From contig WTPW01000998.1 in assembly GCA_009809945.1 (NCBI GenBank), positions 1 to 64,000 of the forward strand: DNA of 64,000 nucleotides, written 5' to 3'. Below are positions 35,033 through 45,638 of the stretch, one piece after another (position 1 is the first letter of the stretch; the number at the start of each line of letters is the position of its first letter). Origin of the DNA: Gigaspora margarita. Taxonomy: Eukaryota; Glomeromycota; Glomeromycetes; Diversisporales; Gigasporaceae. A model generated the notes under the pieces. It had not been told where the DNA came from, did not search any database, and saw only the letters and a list, made by a program, of their open reading frames with translations. The translations under genes and the position numbers were made by a program.

Positions 35033-35330
35033 AGGACCCTGAACATCTTTCATATAGGTTATAACTGGATTTTGGCCAATTTTGATCTAAGTTGCTAAAA
35101 ATATCAAAATCTATTTACTTTAATACCTTCTAATCCAGTAATCAGAATTGAATAACCTTTTTTTTGTTAGATGCGCCTCACTGAGAGCTTTATTTTAACA
35201 AAAAAGTGTATTCATTTTGGACCATTAGATGCCAAGATAATTGCCCAAAACTGTTTTTTGCTTCTCAAATTTTAGATGTTTTTGCTAAAAAATTTCAAGT
35301 ATGACCTCTATACTAGATGTTTGGGGTCAT
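35033..35330 (-). mobile_element. hAT-like MITE, 298 bp, copy 2, inverted
   Basis: The ends AGGACCCTGAACATCTT and CTAGATGTTTGGGGTCAT are degenerate inverse complements. The 8-bp duplication AGTAGATA flanks both ends (35025-35032 and 35331-35338). Read on the minus strand, the interior follows copy 1 (AATTTGAGAAGCAAAAAACA, GCAATTATCTTGGCATC). It is more diverged at its ends than copy 1. Confidence 0.85.
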
Positions 35331-35585
35331 AGTAGATAGTTTGTTATACAAATTTTTGAGTAAGTAAAATAAAAATAACTTGGGTCAATTATTAATTAAT
35401 AAATTCTTATAATGCATATAGTAATTTAGATAAATATTATTATAGTTTCAAGATTAAAATTATAGTTAATTGATAATCTGCCTGTCAACTAGAGAGTGAT
35501 CATACTGTAATATGATGCAGATCACATATAAAACTTACTATAGGCAAAATGTGGCATGTTCTATCTAAATATTTTTTCTTACTAA

Positions 35586-36189
35586 GGGAAGTGCAGTAAA
35601 TCACATAATTTTTTAGGCAGGAGGGGGGTTCCCATTTATCATGTCCTATATATATATATAGAGTAAAATAGCCAATAATATTGAAGTAATTATTATAATA
35701 AAAATTCGCAGAAAGTTGCTACATAGTAAAGTCTAAATTTTACTATGTCAATCGATAATTATTGATTAAGTAAACTTGTTTGGAATATTAAAATACATAT
35801 ACTCTAAAATTTTTTTCAAAATTAAAGAAGTTTTTATTATTTATCTTTTAATTTTTAAGTTCATCAAATGTATTTTTTTAAAAAATTTTAAAATTTTTAT
35901 CGAACATAAAAATCAAAAAGTCAAATAATAAAAAGTTCTCCAATACTAGTAAAAATTTTAGAGTAAGTGTATTTTGACCTTCTGAACAAGTTTACTTAAG
36001 CAACTTTAATCGATTCACATAGTAAAATTTAACTTTACTATGTAGTGACTGTTATTGTATGTGGGGTCAAAAATATTTTTGAATTTTTTTAATATTAAAA
36101 GACGAAATTTGATTGGTCAATAGTCTATCACAGGGGGGGAGGGAGTCAGACCTATGTAAACACTAATTACGTGATTTACTGCACTTCCT
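35586..36189. mobile_element. PIF/Harbinger-like MITE, 604 bp, with TAA duplications
   Basis: It starts GGGAAGTGCAGTAAATCACA and ends GTGATTTACTGCACTTCCT. TAA flanks each side (35583-35585 and 36190-36192). The uninterrupted opposite arm of the surrounding foldback reads TTACTAAGTTAATGAT on its minus strand, i.e. a single TAA, which is the empty site. The core palindrome (CTACATAGTAAAGTCTAAAT opposite TTAACTTTACTATGTAGTGA) has arms of about 180 bp. Non-coding. Confidence 0.9.
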
Positions 36190-36345
36190 TAAGTTAATGA
36201 TACATGTTCACTAATTGAAAGTTGTAGAGCTCATTGAGATACATCTAACAGTAGTTAGATCATTCAAATCGGCCTAGTAGATGGTGAGATATCATCAAAA
36301 ATGATTGGCTGACTATATAAATCTCTATATAAAAAACATTGTTTA

Positions 36346-36904
36346 CATTAGAGATGTTCCTTATGCATTATGTATACTGCATTATGCAATACATAATGCT
36401 GCATAATGTAATGCAAGACTTGAAAATTTAAAAATGCACATAGAGATTATTATATAATTTTGATTCAATTAATATTATGTAATTGCTTTTATTCTAACAA
36501 TATTTTTGTAAATTAGAACTTATAAATTATATATATTTCTTTTCAATTTGCCACAATAGTTTTTAGCAAACAAATTTCTTGACCAAACTTCTATTACTAT
36601 ATATTGTAGTCTTCTGATTTTTCTATTTAATATTTAATAGCTAATCTAATTTAATATATACTGTAAGTTACTATATTAGTAATACAACCAAATTTAACTA
36701 ATTTGGAACTTTTAATAACTTGTTCTTGCTGATTTCATAATTTGAAAGTGTGCTAATTATTATACACTATAGTACTATTATATGCATTAGTATTATCTTA
36801 ATAAAAAACTAATAAAGTAATTATATTATATAAAGATACAGGATTGCATAATGCATCATACTGCATAATGTTGCATTATGCTGCATGCGCACATTACTAG
36901 TTAG
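36346..36904. repeat. Loop insert with GCATAATGC word clusters at both ends
   Basis: The left end near 36365-36415 and the right end near 36840-36895 both consist of clustered TGCATTATG/CATAATGCA words in both orientations; the centre is plain AT-rich DNA. ACATTA occurs at both outer margins and could be a short target duplication. The layout recalls MITEs whose ends are built from subterminal motif arrays, but a family assignment is not possible. Confidence 0.5.
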
Positions 36905-37181
36905 ATAGAGATTTTATATAGTTAGCCAATCATTTTTTGATGATATCTCGCCATCACTGGGCCGATTTAAATGATCTAATTACTGTTAGATGCATCTTGA
37001 TAAGCTCTACAACTTTTAATTAGTGGACATGTATCATTAACTTAGTAAAAAAAAATTTAGATGGAAGCATGCCATATTTCACCTATAGTAATTTTTATAT
37101 ATGATCTGCATTATGTTACACTATTATTACTCTCCAGTTAATAGGCGGATTATCAATTAATTAAAAGAGAGTTATGATTTA

Positions 37182-37649
37182 TCACTAGTGCAATGTATTG
37201 CTACCTCTGATCGACCAATCAGAATACAGGATCAGATGTAATGTAAAATTAAAGCAAAACAGCATTTTTTTAAAAAAATTACTTCTAATTTAAAATTTTG
37301 ACTATAAAACTACAATTTTTTCTTAATAAAAAAAATTTCTTGTAAAATTTTGGGTTAAAAGGTTGTCTAACCACTGTCCCTACCAAACCATAACCCTAAG
37401 GGTAGAGATATTTATCAGGTGATTTTTTAGAGGAGGCTGAAGAAAATCAGGTGCTATTAGAAATTTAAATTTTTATTGGTTAATATTTATTAGGTAGGGG
37501 GCATAAAGATCTTAAGAAGTAAAAATCACCTAATAAATATCTCTACCCTAATCTTAACCTAGCTACTATTTGTTTTGTTTTAATTAACATAAAATCAAAA
37601 CAAATAAAATAATTGGTTGATCAAAGATAGCAATATATTGCACTAGTGA
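37182..37649. mobile_element. TA-target MITE, 468 bp with nested MITE
   Basis: The ends TCACTAGTGCAATGTATTGC and GCAATATATTGCACTAGTGA are inverse complements and continue inward (TACCTCTGATCGACCAAT opposite ATTGGTTGATCAAAGATA). TA flanks both ends. The interior (GGATCAGATGTAATGTAAAA, ATAACCCTAA) matches the 351-bp MITE at 53103 (GGATCAGGTGTAACGTAAAA), so both are one family. It holds the 149-bp MITE at 37400. Confidence 0.8.
37400..37548. mobile_element. 149-bp PIF-like MITE nested in the 468-bp MITE
   Basis: The ends GGGTAGAGATATTTATCAGG and CCTAATAAATATCTCTACCC are inverse complements over 28 bp with one mismatch; TAA is duplicated (37397-37399, 37549-37551). Its first eight bases equal the start of the 5-kb element at 23391, so it may be a deletion derivative sharing a transposase. 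Confidence 0.87.
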
Positions 37650-39015
37650 TAAAAGATAATTGTTTAATAAAAAAATTTACTAATAAGATATATATAAATA
37701 TGGGACATTAGGGAGAGCTTCCTTAACTCTTAACTCTGGTCACTTGTACCAACATACTCACAGAAATTCTGAAGTGAAGTTATAAGAAAAATAGTGAAAA
37801 AACCTAGAAAGACACAAAAAACAATAGGCAGCTATTATTTAGAAATACAGTTAATTAAGTATCTACTAGTACCTTAGAGTTTATTACTCACCAAACAAGA
37901 AAAGGTGCTTGTCATTTAGAGGTAGAGGTAAAGTTTATAGACTATCTGCCAACAAGTTCAAAGTTTATTACTCACCAAAAAGAAGAAGTACTAGGTAGCT
38001 CTTTGTTGGATTTGAACTATATAAGAAGACCTACTTTCTTTTGTACAAGTAGTAACTATCTGTGTTGTTGGTTTTTTTTTCTTAAAGAATTTCAAAAAGT
38101 TAGCTATTTGGTATATCCTCTCAAAAAGATCAACAGTGTTTACAGTAACCAAATTGGGAAGGCACCTACATATCAGATACAAATATTATAAGTGGTTTGG
38201 CAACAAATCATATGGAATGTCATACAAGGTTCTTAGAAGAAACCACTGGAAGAAGATTCTAGAATATTTATAATAAAAGTAGTCAGGTCTCTAGACTACT
38301 TATTTTGGTTTAACATTACTGGACCTTGGCCATTGTTGGTGAATAGACTCTATGATATTAACAATTTTTATTTATAAAGTCTGGGTGTACCTAATAGGTT
38401 CGCTCTAGCTAACACTTAGGCCACAGATAAAAATCTACAGAACATAAAGACTGTAATACAGTCCAAGTTCATATTTTCATTTAGCTATAGATTATTTTTA
38501 CTTTGTTGTTTTATATGTAATAATTAAAAGCTATATAATGAATAAAGAGAAGGTTTCAGTTATAAAACTAAAAAAAATATAGATTATCAATAGAAAAGGG
38601 TCAAATTTTTTCTAAGTAAATTTTTTTTTAACTTTAAGTTAAAATACCTTAATTGCCAATTCAGATAAGATTGGCAATATTTCTATATTTAAAATTGGAA
38701 CAAAACAAATATATAAACAAGGTAGTATGAAATCTGAATCAGGCCTATATATATAAAATTTTTATATGATTTAAAGAATTTTAAAGACATTTTTAATCAT
38801 ATCTTCTTATCTGCAAGTTTGATTTTAATGAAATTTTGGTAGTAGATGCACAAGAACCTGTTCTACAACTTTACTTAGAGCCAAAAAATATTTACTTAGT
38901 ATAAAAAAACTTTTCATAAGAGTTATCATCAGATTTACTAATATATTGTTTATATATTTGTTTATCCCCAATTCCAAATATAGTAATAATATAGCTATAG
39001 TGCTGATCTTATCCA
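37650..39015. other. Non-coding, possibly a decayed unknown gene near 37.8-38.5 kb
   Basis: Composition is more balanced around 37.8-38.5 kb than in the flanking repeats. Short frames on both strands (e.g. 38003-38191 plus, 37991-38182 minus) overlap each other and have no domain. A direct repeat AGTTTATTACTCACCAAA occurs at about 37881 and 37961. I cannot name a parent gene. Confidence 0.35.
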
Positions 39016-39150
39016 AAATGGTAATTAACAATTACTTAAAAATTTTTTTATTTTAATTTTATATAGTTATAGAATTAAAACAAAAAAAATTATTAATTTT
39101 AATTTGGTAGTTGTTAAAATATTATAATTTAAAATTTAAAAAAAGTTTAT
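39016..39150. repeat. Isolated, decayed family-1 satellite hairpin
   Basis: AACAATTACTTAAAAATTTT and TTTATTTTAATTTTATATAG turn at TAGTTATAGAATTAAAACAA and close with TTTGGTAGTTGTTAAAATAT. The closing arm is family 1 (TTGGTGGTTGTCAAGATAT) with several C-to-T or G-to-A type differences. It lies about 18 kb from the arrays. Confidence 0.6.
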
Positions 39151-40860
39151 ATTAAGCTATATTTACAACTATAATTGCAAAACTTATCATTTAATAATGA
39201 GTTTAGTATCTAGTTTTATTAGTAAAATTTTTAGTGATTTTGGACAAAATTAATTCATTTCAGCTCATTAAAATCTGTATTTTACTAATTTATTTTTAAT
39301 CTATTGAATAAGATACTTATAAATACTCTAAAGCAAATTACTAGCTTAATTAGCTAATTTTTAAAAGGGTGCTATTATGTATCTCCCAGGAGATGTGTAT
39401 CTCCCACAAATTATCTAATAATGAGTTAGAATTTAGTCAAATTTAGTGTAATGTAGCATGATCACAAAGATCAAAACAAACTTTATTTTTTCAAAAATTA
39501 TTATTTTTCGAACATTTGTATAAGAAACTATGTTTTATATCCTGACAAAAAATTTTTCTTTAGCAATTTTACTATTTATATTACTAATCCCTAACTCTAA
39601 CACAAACTAACTCTACTTCAAACAAACTTAATGAATTTGGTTATGGGAGATATATATCCCAGAAAGATATATATCTTGCAAGAGATGCCTATAATTTTCT
39701 TTTTTAAAATTAGTTGTTTGATTTTATTAACAATTATATTAATCCTAAGCTATAAAATTATAAAAAATAACAAGATCAAAACCAAAATTCATGCTGTTCA
39801 ATTATTTGATAAATCAAAATTAAATTAAAGTAAGGGTCTAACATTTATTAGATAATATTTTAGAAATGCAGAAGTTAGGCCAAATCTTACCTTTTAGTTA
39901 AATTTGATTGGTTAAAATATTATCTAGGAGTAGTAAGCCTCTATAGTAAATAGATATTAGGTAATAATATCAGCATTCTAATTCTTATAATAATTTTCTA
40001 TTATTTTGCCAATTAAAAAATCTTATTAACTATAGAAAGAAGCACTTAACTTAATAAAGTTTTCATCTGAAAATAGTTCTCAAAGAGCTAAATTAGTAGG
40101 TCAAGACTTAAACTTTATATTTATATTTGTTATTTGAATAATATTCATATTTGACAAATCTGACAAATAATCTAAATAAACAAATTTATTTGAATAATTA
40201 TTATTCAACATGTAAAACTTCAGTTATTGGCTACAGAGTTTTGCAAATACTAAGCACAATGCCATTAAACATAGTGCCTAAGTAGCAAGCACTATATTTT
40301 AACAATGTACTTGCAGAACCTTAATTGACTATTCTATATATAGTAGTAGCTATATATTATTAGCTACAATATATTTAATTACTAAAAGTTATTCAAAAAA
40401 ATGGTACTTTTTCGAATAATATTAATCATTTAATGAATAATCAAATAGACATTTGCTTATTCAAATTATTTGAATATTATTCGAATAAGGAATCCATAAG
40501 CTAGTCTTGGCCCAATTTTTATTAATGAAAATAGTTTAACTAGATAAATGAGTTCATTATGCATACTAATACTGACCAATCCAATTGGTTAATATTAAAT
40601 AACTCACAGCAACTGCATCTTTTCAATGCGACCCTTGTTATGTAGTTTATACTTGTTATAATCGATGATTATGTTGTAAATTTTAATTACATTTAATTAT
40701 TAAAAAAAAAAAAAAAAAAACTATTCGATTTGTAATTTAACCCGACACTACATCCCGATACAAGGATAATTTAACCGTTTAGATCACACTAATTCAGGTT
40801 GTTTTCAAAAAATAAATAAATAAATCACTTATAAATCAACATAAACAACATGATAGTAGC
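39151..40860. other. AT-rich spacer, possible eroded MITEs, no gene
   Basis: Around 39365-39700 the words GTATCTCCCAGGAGATG and GGGAGATATATATCCC sit in partly inverted arrangement and may be the ends of an eroded MITE. At 39836-39960 TTTATTAGATAATATTTTAG and TAAAATATTATCTAGGAG form a second weak inverted pair. An A18 tract lies near 40704. No credible frame. Confidence 0.4.
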
Positions 40861-40861
40861 T

Positions 40862-41215
40862 AATACGTACCTTTCATAATTCTGACCAAGTTTATTATTA
40901 TTCAACTAATCTAGAAAAGAAAAGCCAACATGATTTTTTGCAAAGTGCATCAGCTTATGCTTTTCGTTCTTCTGATCAAAGTTAGATCCAGAGAAGTCAA
41001 CGTGATATTCTTGAAAAAGCATTAGCTAATGCTTTCATCCTTCAAATCCAAGTTTATTTTTACAACTAAAATTCTATATCAAGTTGGTGTTCTGCAAGTG
41101 CACTGGCTGATGCTTCTCATCTTTCTGATCCAAGTTTATTATCTCAACTTACTCCAAAGAAGTCAGCATGGTGTTCTTGCAAAGTACATCAGCTAATGCA
41201 TTTTTTTCCTTCCCA
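40862..41215. repeat. Minisatellite, about four imperfect units of 70-97 bp
   Basis: Units carry GCTTTTCATTCTTCTGATCC, CAAGTTTATTATTCAACT and AGTCAACATGGTGTTCTTGC then AAAGTGCATCAGCTAATGC. Copies begin near 40872, 40962, 41028 and 41114. On the minus strand parts stay open with Leu/Lys/His-rich peptides, but stops intervene, so coding is not supported. Confidence 0.7.
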
Positions 41216-41558
41216 ACTATAACCTAAAAATAAACTTAATGTTTTATAAGCTTATATGGTTAAATAGTTTTAATTTCAGTGCAAAAGCTTACCGACAACT
41301 TCGTTTTTTCGTAGTAGAAATTTTAAATTAGTACTATAGATTATGAAACAAAAGTGGCAAGATTCTTTTTGAGCTTAACTTTTTTGCTTTAAACATAAGA
41401 ATAATAAAGTATTTACCTTGCCGAAAGTTTTTTTGAAAATTGGAAATTTCATATAAACCAATTTCATAAAATATTTGCGTGACATCTCGATCGAAAGGTA
41501 AGAAATTTAATCAAAATTTATATTCAAAATGAATCAAAGAAATTTAATTGAAATTATA

Positions 41559-41710
41559 CAAGTTACGTGAACTTTCGTTATAATATAGTGAAGATAAATT
41601 CAAAACCAGTCTATATAAAAATCCTTTCGATATAGTGAATTTATGAATAACCTCTCGATATAATGAAAATTTTAAAAATTTTTACTAGAACGGATAACGA
41701 GAGTGACTTG
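41559..41710. mobile_element. pogo-like MITE, 152 bp
   Basis: The ends CAAGTTACGTGAACTTTCGT and AACGAGAGTGACTTG are inverse complements with a short indel, flanked by TA. Internally CTTTCGATATAGTGAA and CCTCTCGATATAATGAAAAT repeat the same word, a feature of pogo/Tc1-type MITEs in which subterminal motifs are reiterated. Confidence 0.72.
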
Positions 41711-43333
41711 TATTTTACAATAAATTTGAACTTTTCATAGTATCATGTTATTATTCTATCGAAGAGACTTCTAAATATTCATGAAATTATTTTACAATCG
41801 CATTATACATTATACCTACATAAACCTATTACGTACCACCTTCTAAAAATTGTAAAAAAAAGAAAAAAAAATATTATTAATAATTGCTATTCATATATTT
41901 CAACTTTTTTAAAAAAAAACTCTAGTAAGCATACAAAAAAGATCACTTAATATTACTTTTCTAAATCGTTATTTTAAGTTTTTTTTACCGTTTTTTTTTT
42001 ATCACGTAGTGGTGAGCTTCCGAATGTAAAACAAATTAATTGTGTAACGATCGCTCGGGACGCGTATATATGATAAATTCTTTTTACGTGTATTTAATCA
42101 ATAAAATATTAGAAAAATCTTGAAACAAAATCTATAGACCATAGACCAATTGATGATAACAAAAAATTCAATCAGAAAAAAAACCTAATTTATAAAATAG
42201 AAGAGGTTAAAAAAGTTGCAAATAAGTATTTTGCTAACCAATATAAAAAAAAAAGAACTAGCCAAAAAGAAAATTAAAGAACTCTAATTACAATTCATCG
42301 AAACTCATATTCATACCAGTGTAGTTTCAATCTTTGTGTGAAAAAAAATTATTAATTCGATAAATTAAACATACAAATTAATACTTCACATTCAACCTGC
42401 AGAATATATTAACGATATAAATCAGAAATACTATTAAATATTGACTCTAAGATCATAAGAGATGGATTTGGAACCGATCTTATTTGTTCATATATTGACA
42501 CTCATAGGGAGACATTCTTTAAAGTACTTTTTGGAAACGTAACGTTTCACTAATAAAAAAAAACTGCAAAAGCCATTTTTCACTTCGAAAGAACGTTTAT
42601 ACTTTGCTGAAATATATTAAAATGTTGCTAAATCGTTGCTCAATCGCAAATAAATCAAAATCAAATTGTATATGAATCATAATTATTTAATTAAAATTAA
42701 AGCACAATTTAGTAAAATAGTTTTCACAATGCAGTTACTGTACATTAAGACGATTGCAATTAACTTCGTAACTAAATAGTCTTGAAATTGTTATAATTAA
42801 ATAATTATATTGAAACTAAATATTTTAAATATATTTACAATTAGGAAAAAACATTATAACTACATATTTACAATATCTTTACTAAATATTCGCTATAAAT
42901 TCCAATTTCATAACAATTTTATTATTATGTACTTACAATTAAATAATAATTTAACAAAAATACCATAAATATATACATTTAAAAATCAATATTAATTTCT
43001 AAAAGTGCAATATCTGACCAAAAATAATTTACGAAGTTAAAATATTCCATCTAAGATATTTCTACTAACATTATATTTTAAATAAATATCTGTAAAAGCA
43101 TAATAAATATTCATTAAAATAAAAATTTTACTTGACCTGATTTTTTAGCTAGCTATTAGTGTTGAATAATTATGTAAATAGTAAATTAACCCTATGTTCC
43201 AGTTACATTAACTTGGTATCGATAATTATCGAATGCTTATAACTTTAAACCCTTGTCCAAGATTTATATAACCAAATATCGTCTTTAATCGAGCATTCAT
43301 TTTTAACCATAGATCCAACCCCTAGAGAGACCC
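41711..43333. other. Intergenic DNA, nothing recognised
   Basis: No open frame, RNA gene or repeat ends that can be supported. Less repeat-laden than 14-37 kb. ATCGATAATTATCGAA near 43219 is a short palindrome. Confidence 0.4.
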
Positions 43334-43605
43334 AACATTTGTCCGCACATGTGATAATCAATTGATTTCTTATTGTTCACTAAATTTATAACAAGCTTCA
43401 AGATTGTTATAAAAGAATTGCCACTATACGGTAAAATTTCACAAGGAAAAATTTTTGTTAAAAATGTAAAAGTCAATTGTTATGTAATTTTTTAAGTTAG
43501 GATCAATTTAAAAAACAAACAAATTTTTTACATTATTCCTGATCAAGTTACATTATACTTATCATAATCGAATCATTGATCGATTATCACATGTGAGGAT
43601 AAGTT
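43334..43605. mobile_element. Hairpin MITE, about 272 bp
   Basis: AACATTTGTCCGCACATGTG and ATAATCAATTGATTTC at the left are answered by AATCATTGATCGATTATCAC and ATGTGAGGATAAGTT at the right. No exact target duplication could be fixed, so family is open. Confidence 0.6.
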
Positions 43606-43947
43606 CTCCTACATCTTTTGATGCTGTTCAACCTCATCGGGGCATAATGATTCAAAACTTTCTGAAAGGTTAAGTATAGAAACCAACGCAAATGACCTAT
43701 AAGATTCGTCCGCTCATATAAATGCCAGAAAATACTGAGAACCTAAAATCATTAAAGAAGCAGCATCAACAACTTTTAAGAGAAAGAGGAAAAGAAAATG
43801 GTACCACAAAAATGAATATCTATATTCCAAATAACCAAACGTGTTCCAGAAATCCATAGAGAAGTTCTTGTTGAATCGTCTCAAATTACTTTCATCAAAG
43901 TTCCAAATAACCTAGCGTGTTGTAAAAAAGTTCCCAGATAAATTGTA

Positions 43948-44019
43948 CTTCACTTGTAACACCTTATTCACTTGCAACATCTTATTCACTCATAATGCCT
44001 AATTCACTTGTAATATCTA
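43948..44019. repeat. 18-bp minisatellite, four units
   Basis: Four contiguous 18-bp units: CTTCACTTGTAACACCTT, ATTCACTTGCAACATCTT, ATTCACTCATAATGCCTA, ATTCACTTGTAATATCTA. The length is a multiple of three, but no credible frame runs across it. Confidence 0.85.
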
Positions 44020-45308
44020 GGGCTGCCTTGAAGTATAAAATTGAAACATATCCGTTGGACAATTACTTTGTGTGGATCTCATAATGTAGTCGGAATTCGT
44101 CTAAAAGCTTTTCAAAAGAAAAAAAAAAAGATACAATGCATACAAGAAATATGAAAAACAATATTAGCATTTGCCCTTAAAAAACGTAAGAATAAAAATC
44201 AGTGGCTTTCTGTTGTGGCACGAATTTTGAAAGAAATCATCCTTATAGTGGTTCTTAGCTATATATCTTCACTTTTGCTGCAGGATCTAGAAAATAAACT
44301 AATATGGCAAATGTCGCGGTGTCATGAGGAAAGTAAAATAGCCTTACAATAACGAAGTAAAAGGGTCTTAGTATAAATATCAAACTTCCAATCGTCGTCA
44401 TCTATGCTGGATCCTATGATGCAATAGTTGAAAATGATTTGAGACATGCCCGGAACTCTTTGGAATAATCGTCCCACAAAAATTTGAACATTGATAAATT
44501 TATGAAAATTTGAAGAGAAATTAGAAGGTAAAATTGGAACTTTTAACCAAACTATCAGCAATTAAACCACATTACTTCTGAAAATAAAACTCATATATTA
44601 TCGACTCAACCGAATAAAGGACACTTCTCCTTAGTATATTCAAACGTGAATCCAGTGAATCTAACGGAGAAAAGAAAACGAAGGAAGTAAATCCCAATCA
44701 TATAATGTAAATATGACCCAGCTAGTAATGCTAAAAGTAATACTTGAGGTTACATATCCATTGAACCTATTAAGAAGAAAAGTTATGAGTATGTTAATAA
44801 CAACCGATTGTTACATGAATTCGAACAAGGCCCATAAAATAATTACCAACCCGGAACTTCGAAATAAAACATGATCAAATCAAAAAATCAGCGCTGTTTA
44901 TTCGGGAAAGTGAAATAATAGGACGAATAGATATCATTAAGCGTTGACAATAGAGACGCTTTACCCCATGAACAAGTGCTGAATCATATTCGCTTGCAGA
45001 AGAAAAAATAAAGTGCCCAATTGCACACTGTTACCAAAAGAGAGCAGCTCTGTGCGGATTCAACTGGCATTGCCAAAACCTTTGACTTTTAGCCATACTG
45101 TTACCAAAAGAGAGCAGTTCTACGAAGACTATCCCGCCTAGTCTAGAAATGCAAATCTTGCAATGCAGTGAAAATTTTTAAAATCGTAGAATTGAACAAT
45201 CAGCGTTTTATATACCGATATATATTTAATCACGTTACACCTAATCTTGTGTCATAATTGGTTAGTACATTGTCACGTGTTAAAGATGGTTCTGTTAGTG
45301 ACACTTTA
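44020..45308. other. Intergenic DNA with a 70-bp direct duplication near 45.03-45.12 kb
   Basis: ACTGTTACCAAAAGAGAGCA occurs at 45027 and again at 45097 with GCTCT and TTCTA following, a 70-bp offset. A minus-strand frame at 44322-44561 (79 residues) has no domain and no neighbouring gene signals; left unannotated as a gene. Confidence 0.45.
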
Positions 45309-45476
45309 CTAGGGAACAGTATTGGAACCGTTTAAAAATTGCTCTATAGTTCCGGGCAGAATTATGTTGGTCGTAGGCCGGAATTATTTTAATGCCGGCC
45401 AAATTAAACTGTTAAACGGTTAAACGATTAAACGATTAAGAAAAATTTTAGGCGGTTAAACAGTTCCAATCCCTAG
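45309..45476. mobile_element. hAT-like MITE, 168 bp
   Basis: It starts CTAGGGAACAGTATTGGAAC and ends GTTCCAATCCCTAG, inverse complements apart from a short indel. The flanks ACACTTTA (45301-45308) and TCACTTTA (45477-45484) match at seven of eight positions, as expected for an aged 8-bp duplication. The interior repeats TAAACGATTAAACGATTAA and has a GCCGG pair, unusual in this AT-rich setting. Confidence 0.75.
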
Positions 45477-45638
45477 TCACTTTATAGTATTCTTTAATTC
45501 TGATTATAAAAGTTTAGATAAATGTTGTTTGGGTTAGTAAAAAATAGATAAGTCTGTATTAATAATAATGAGCAAAAGATATAAAATAAATAACAAAATA
45601 AGAATAGAACTACCATTTAAAATATAAGAAATATTGTA

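Larger units (their letters stand above)
35462..37163. mobile_element. Large foldback element, host of two nested insertions
   Basis: The left arm (from TTAATTGATAATCTGCCTGT) and right arm (to CGGATTATCAATTAATT) are inverse complements over about 265 bp. Shared landmarks are GATGCAGATCACATATAAAA, AAGTTGTAGAGCTCATTGAG and AAAATGATTGGCTGACTATA. It is the same family as the 25.0-25.8 kb foldback. The left arm is interrupted at 35586-36189, and the loop (about 36350-36900) carries another repeat rich in GCATAATGC words. Confidence 0.82.

Noticed and set aside
33971-35330. Composite transposon made of two inverted MITEs
   Set aside because: Each MITE has its own, different 8-bp duplication, so they inserted independently.
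38003-38191. Overlapping frames on both strands near 38.1 kb
   Set aside because: Mutually antisense, no domains, and flanked by stops; parent gene not identifiable.
44322-44561. 79-codon minus-strand frame
   Set aside because: Composition is plausible, but there is no homology, promoter or exon partner to support it.
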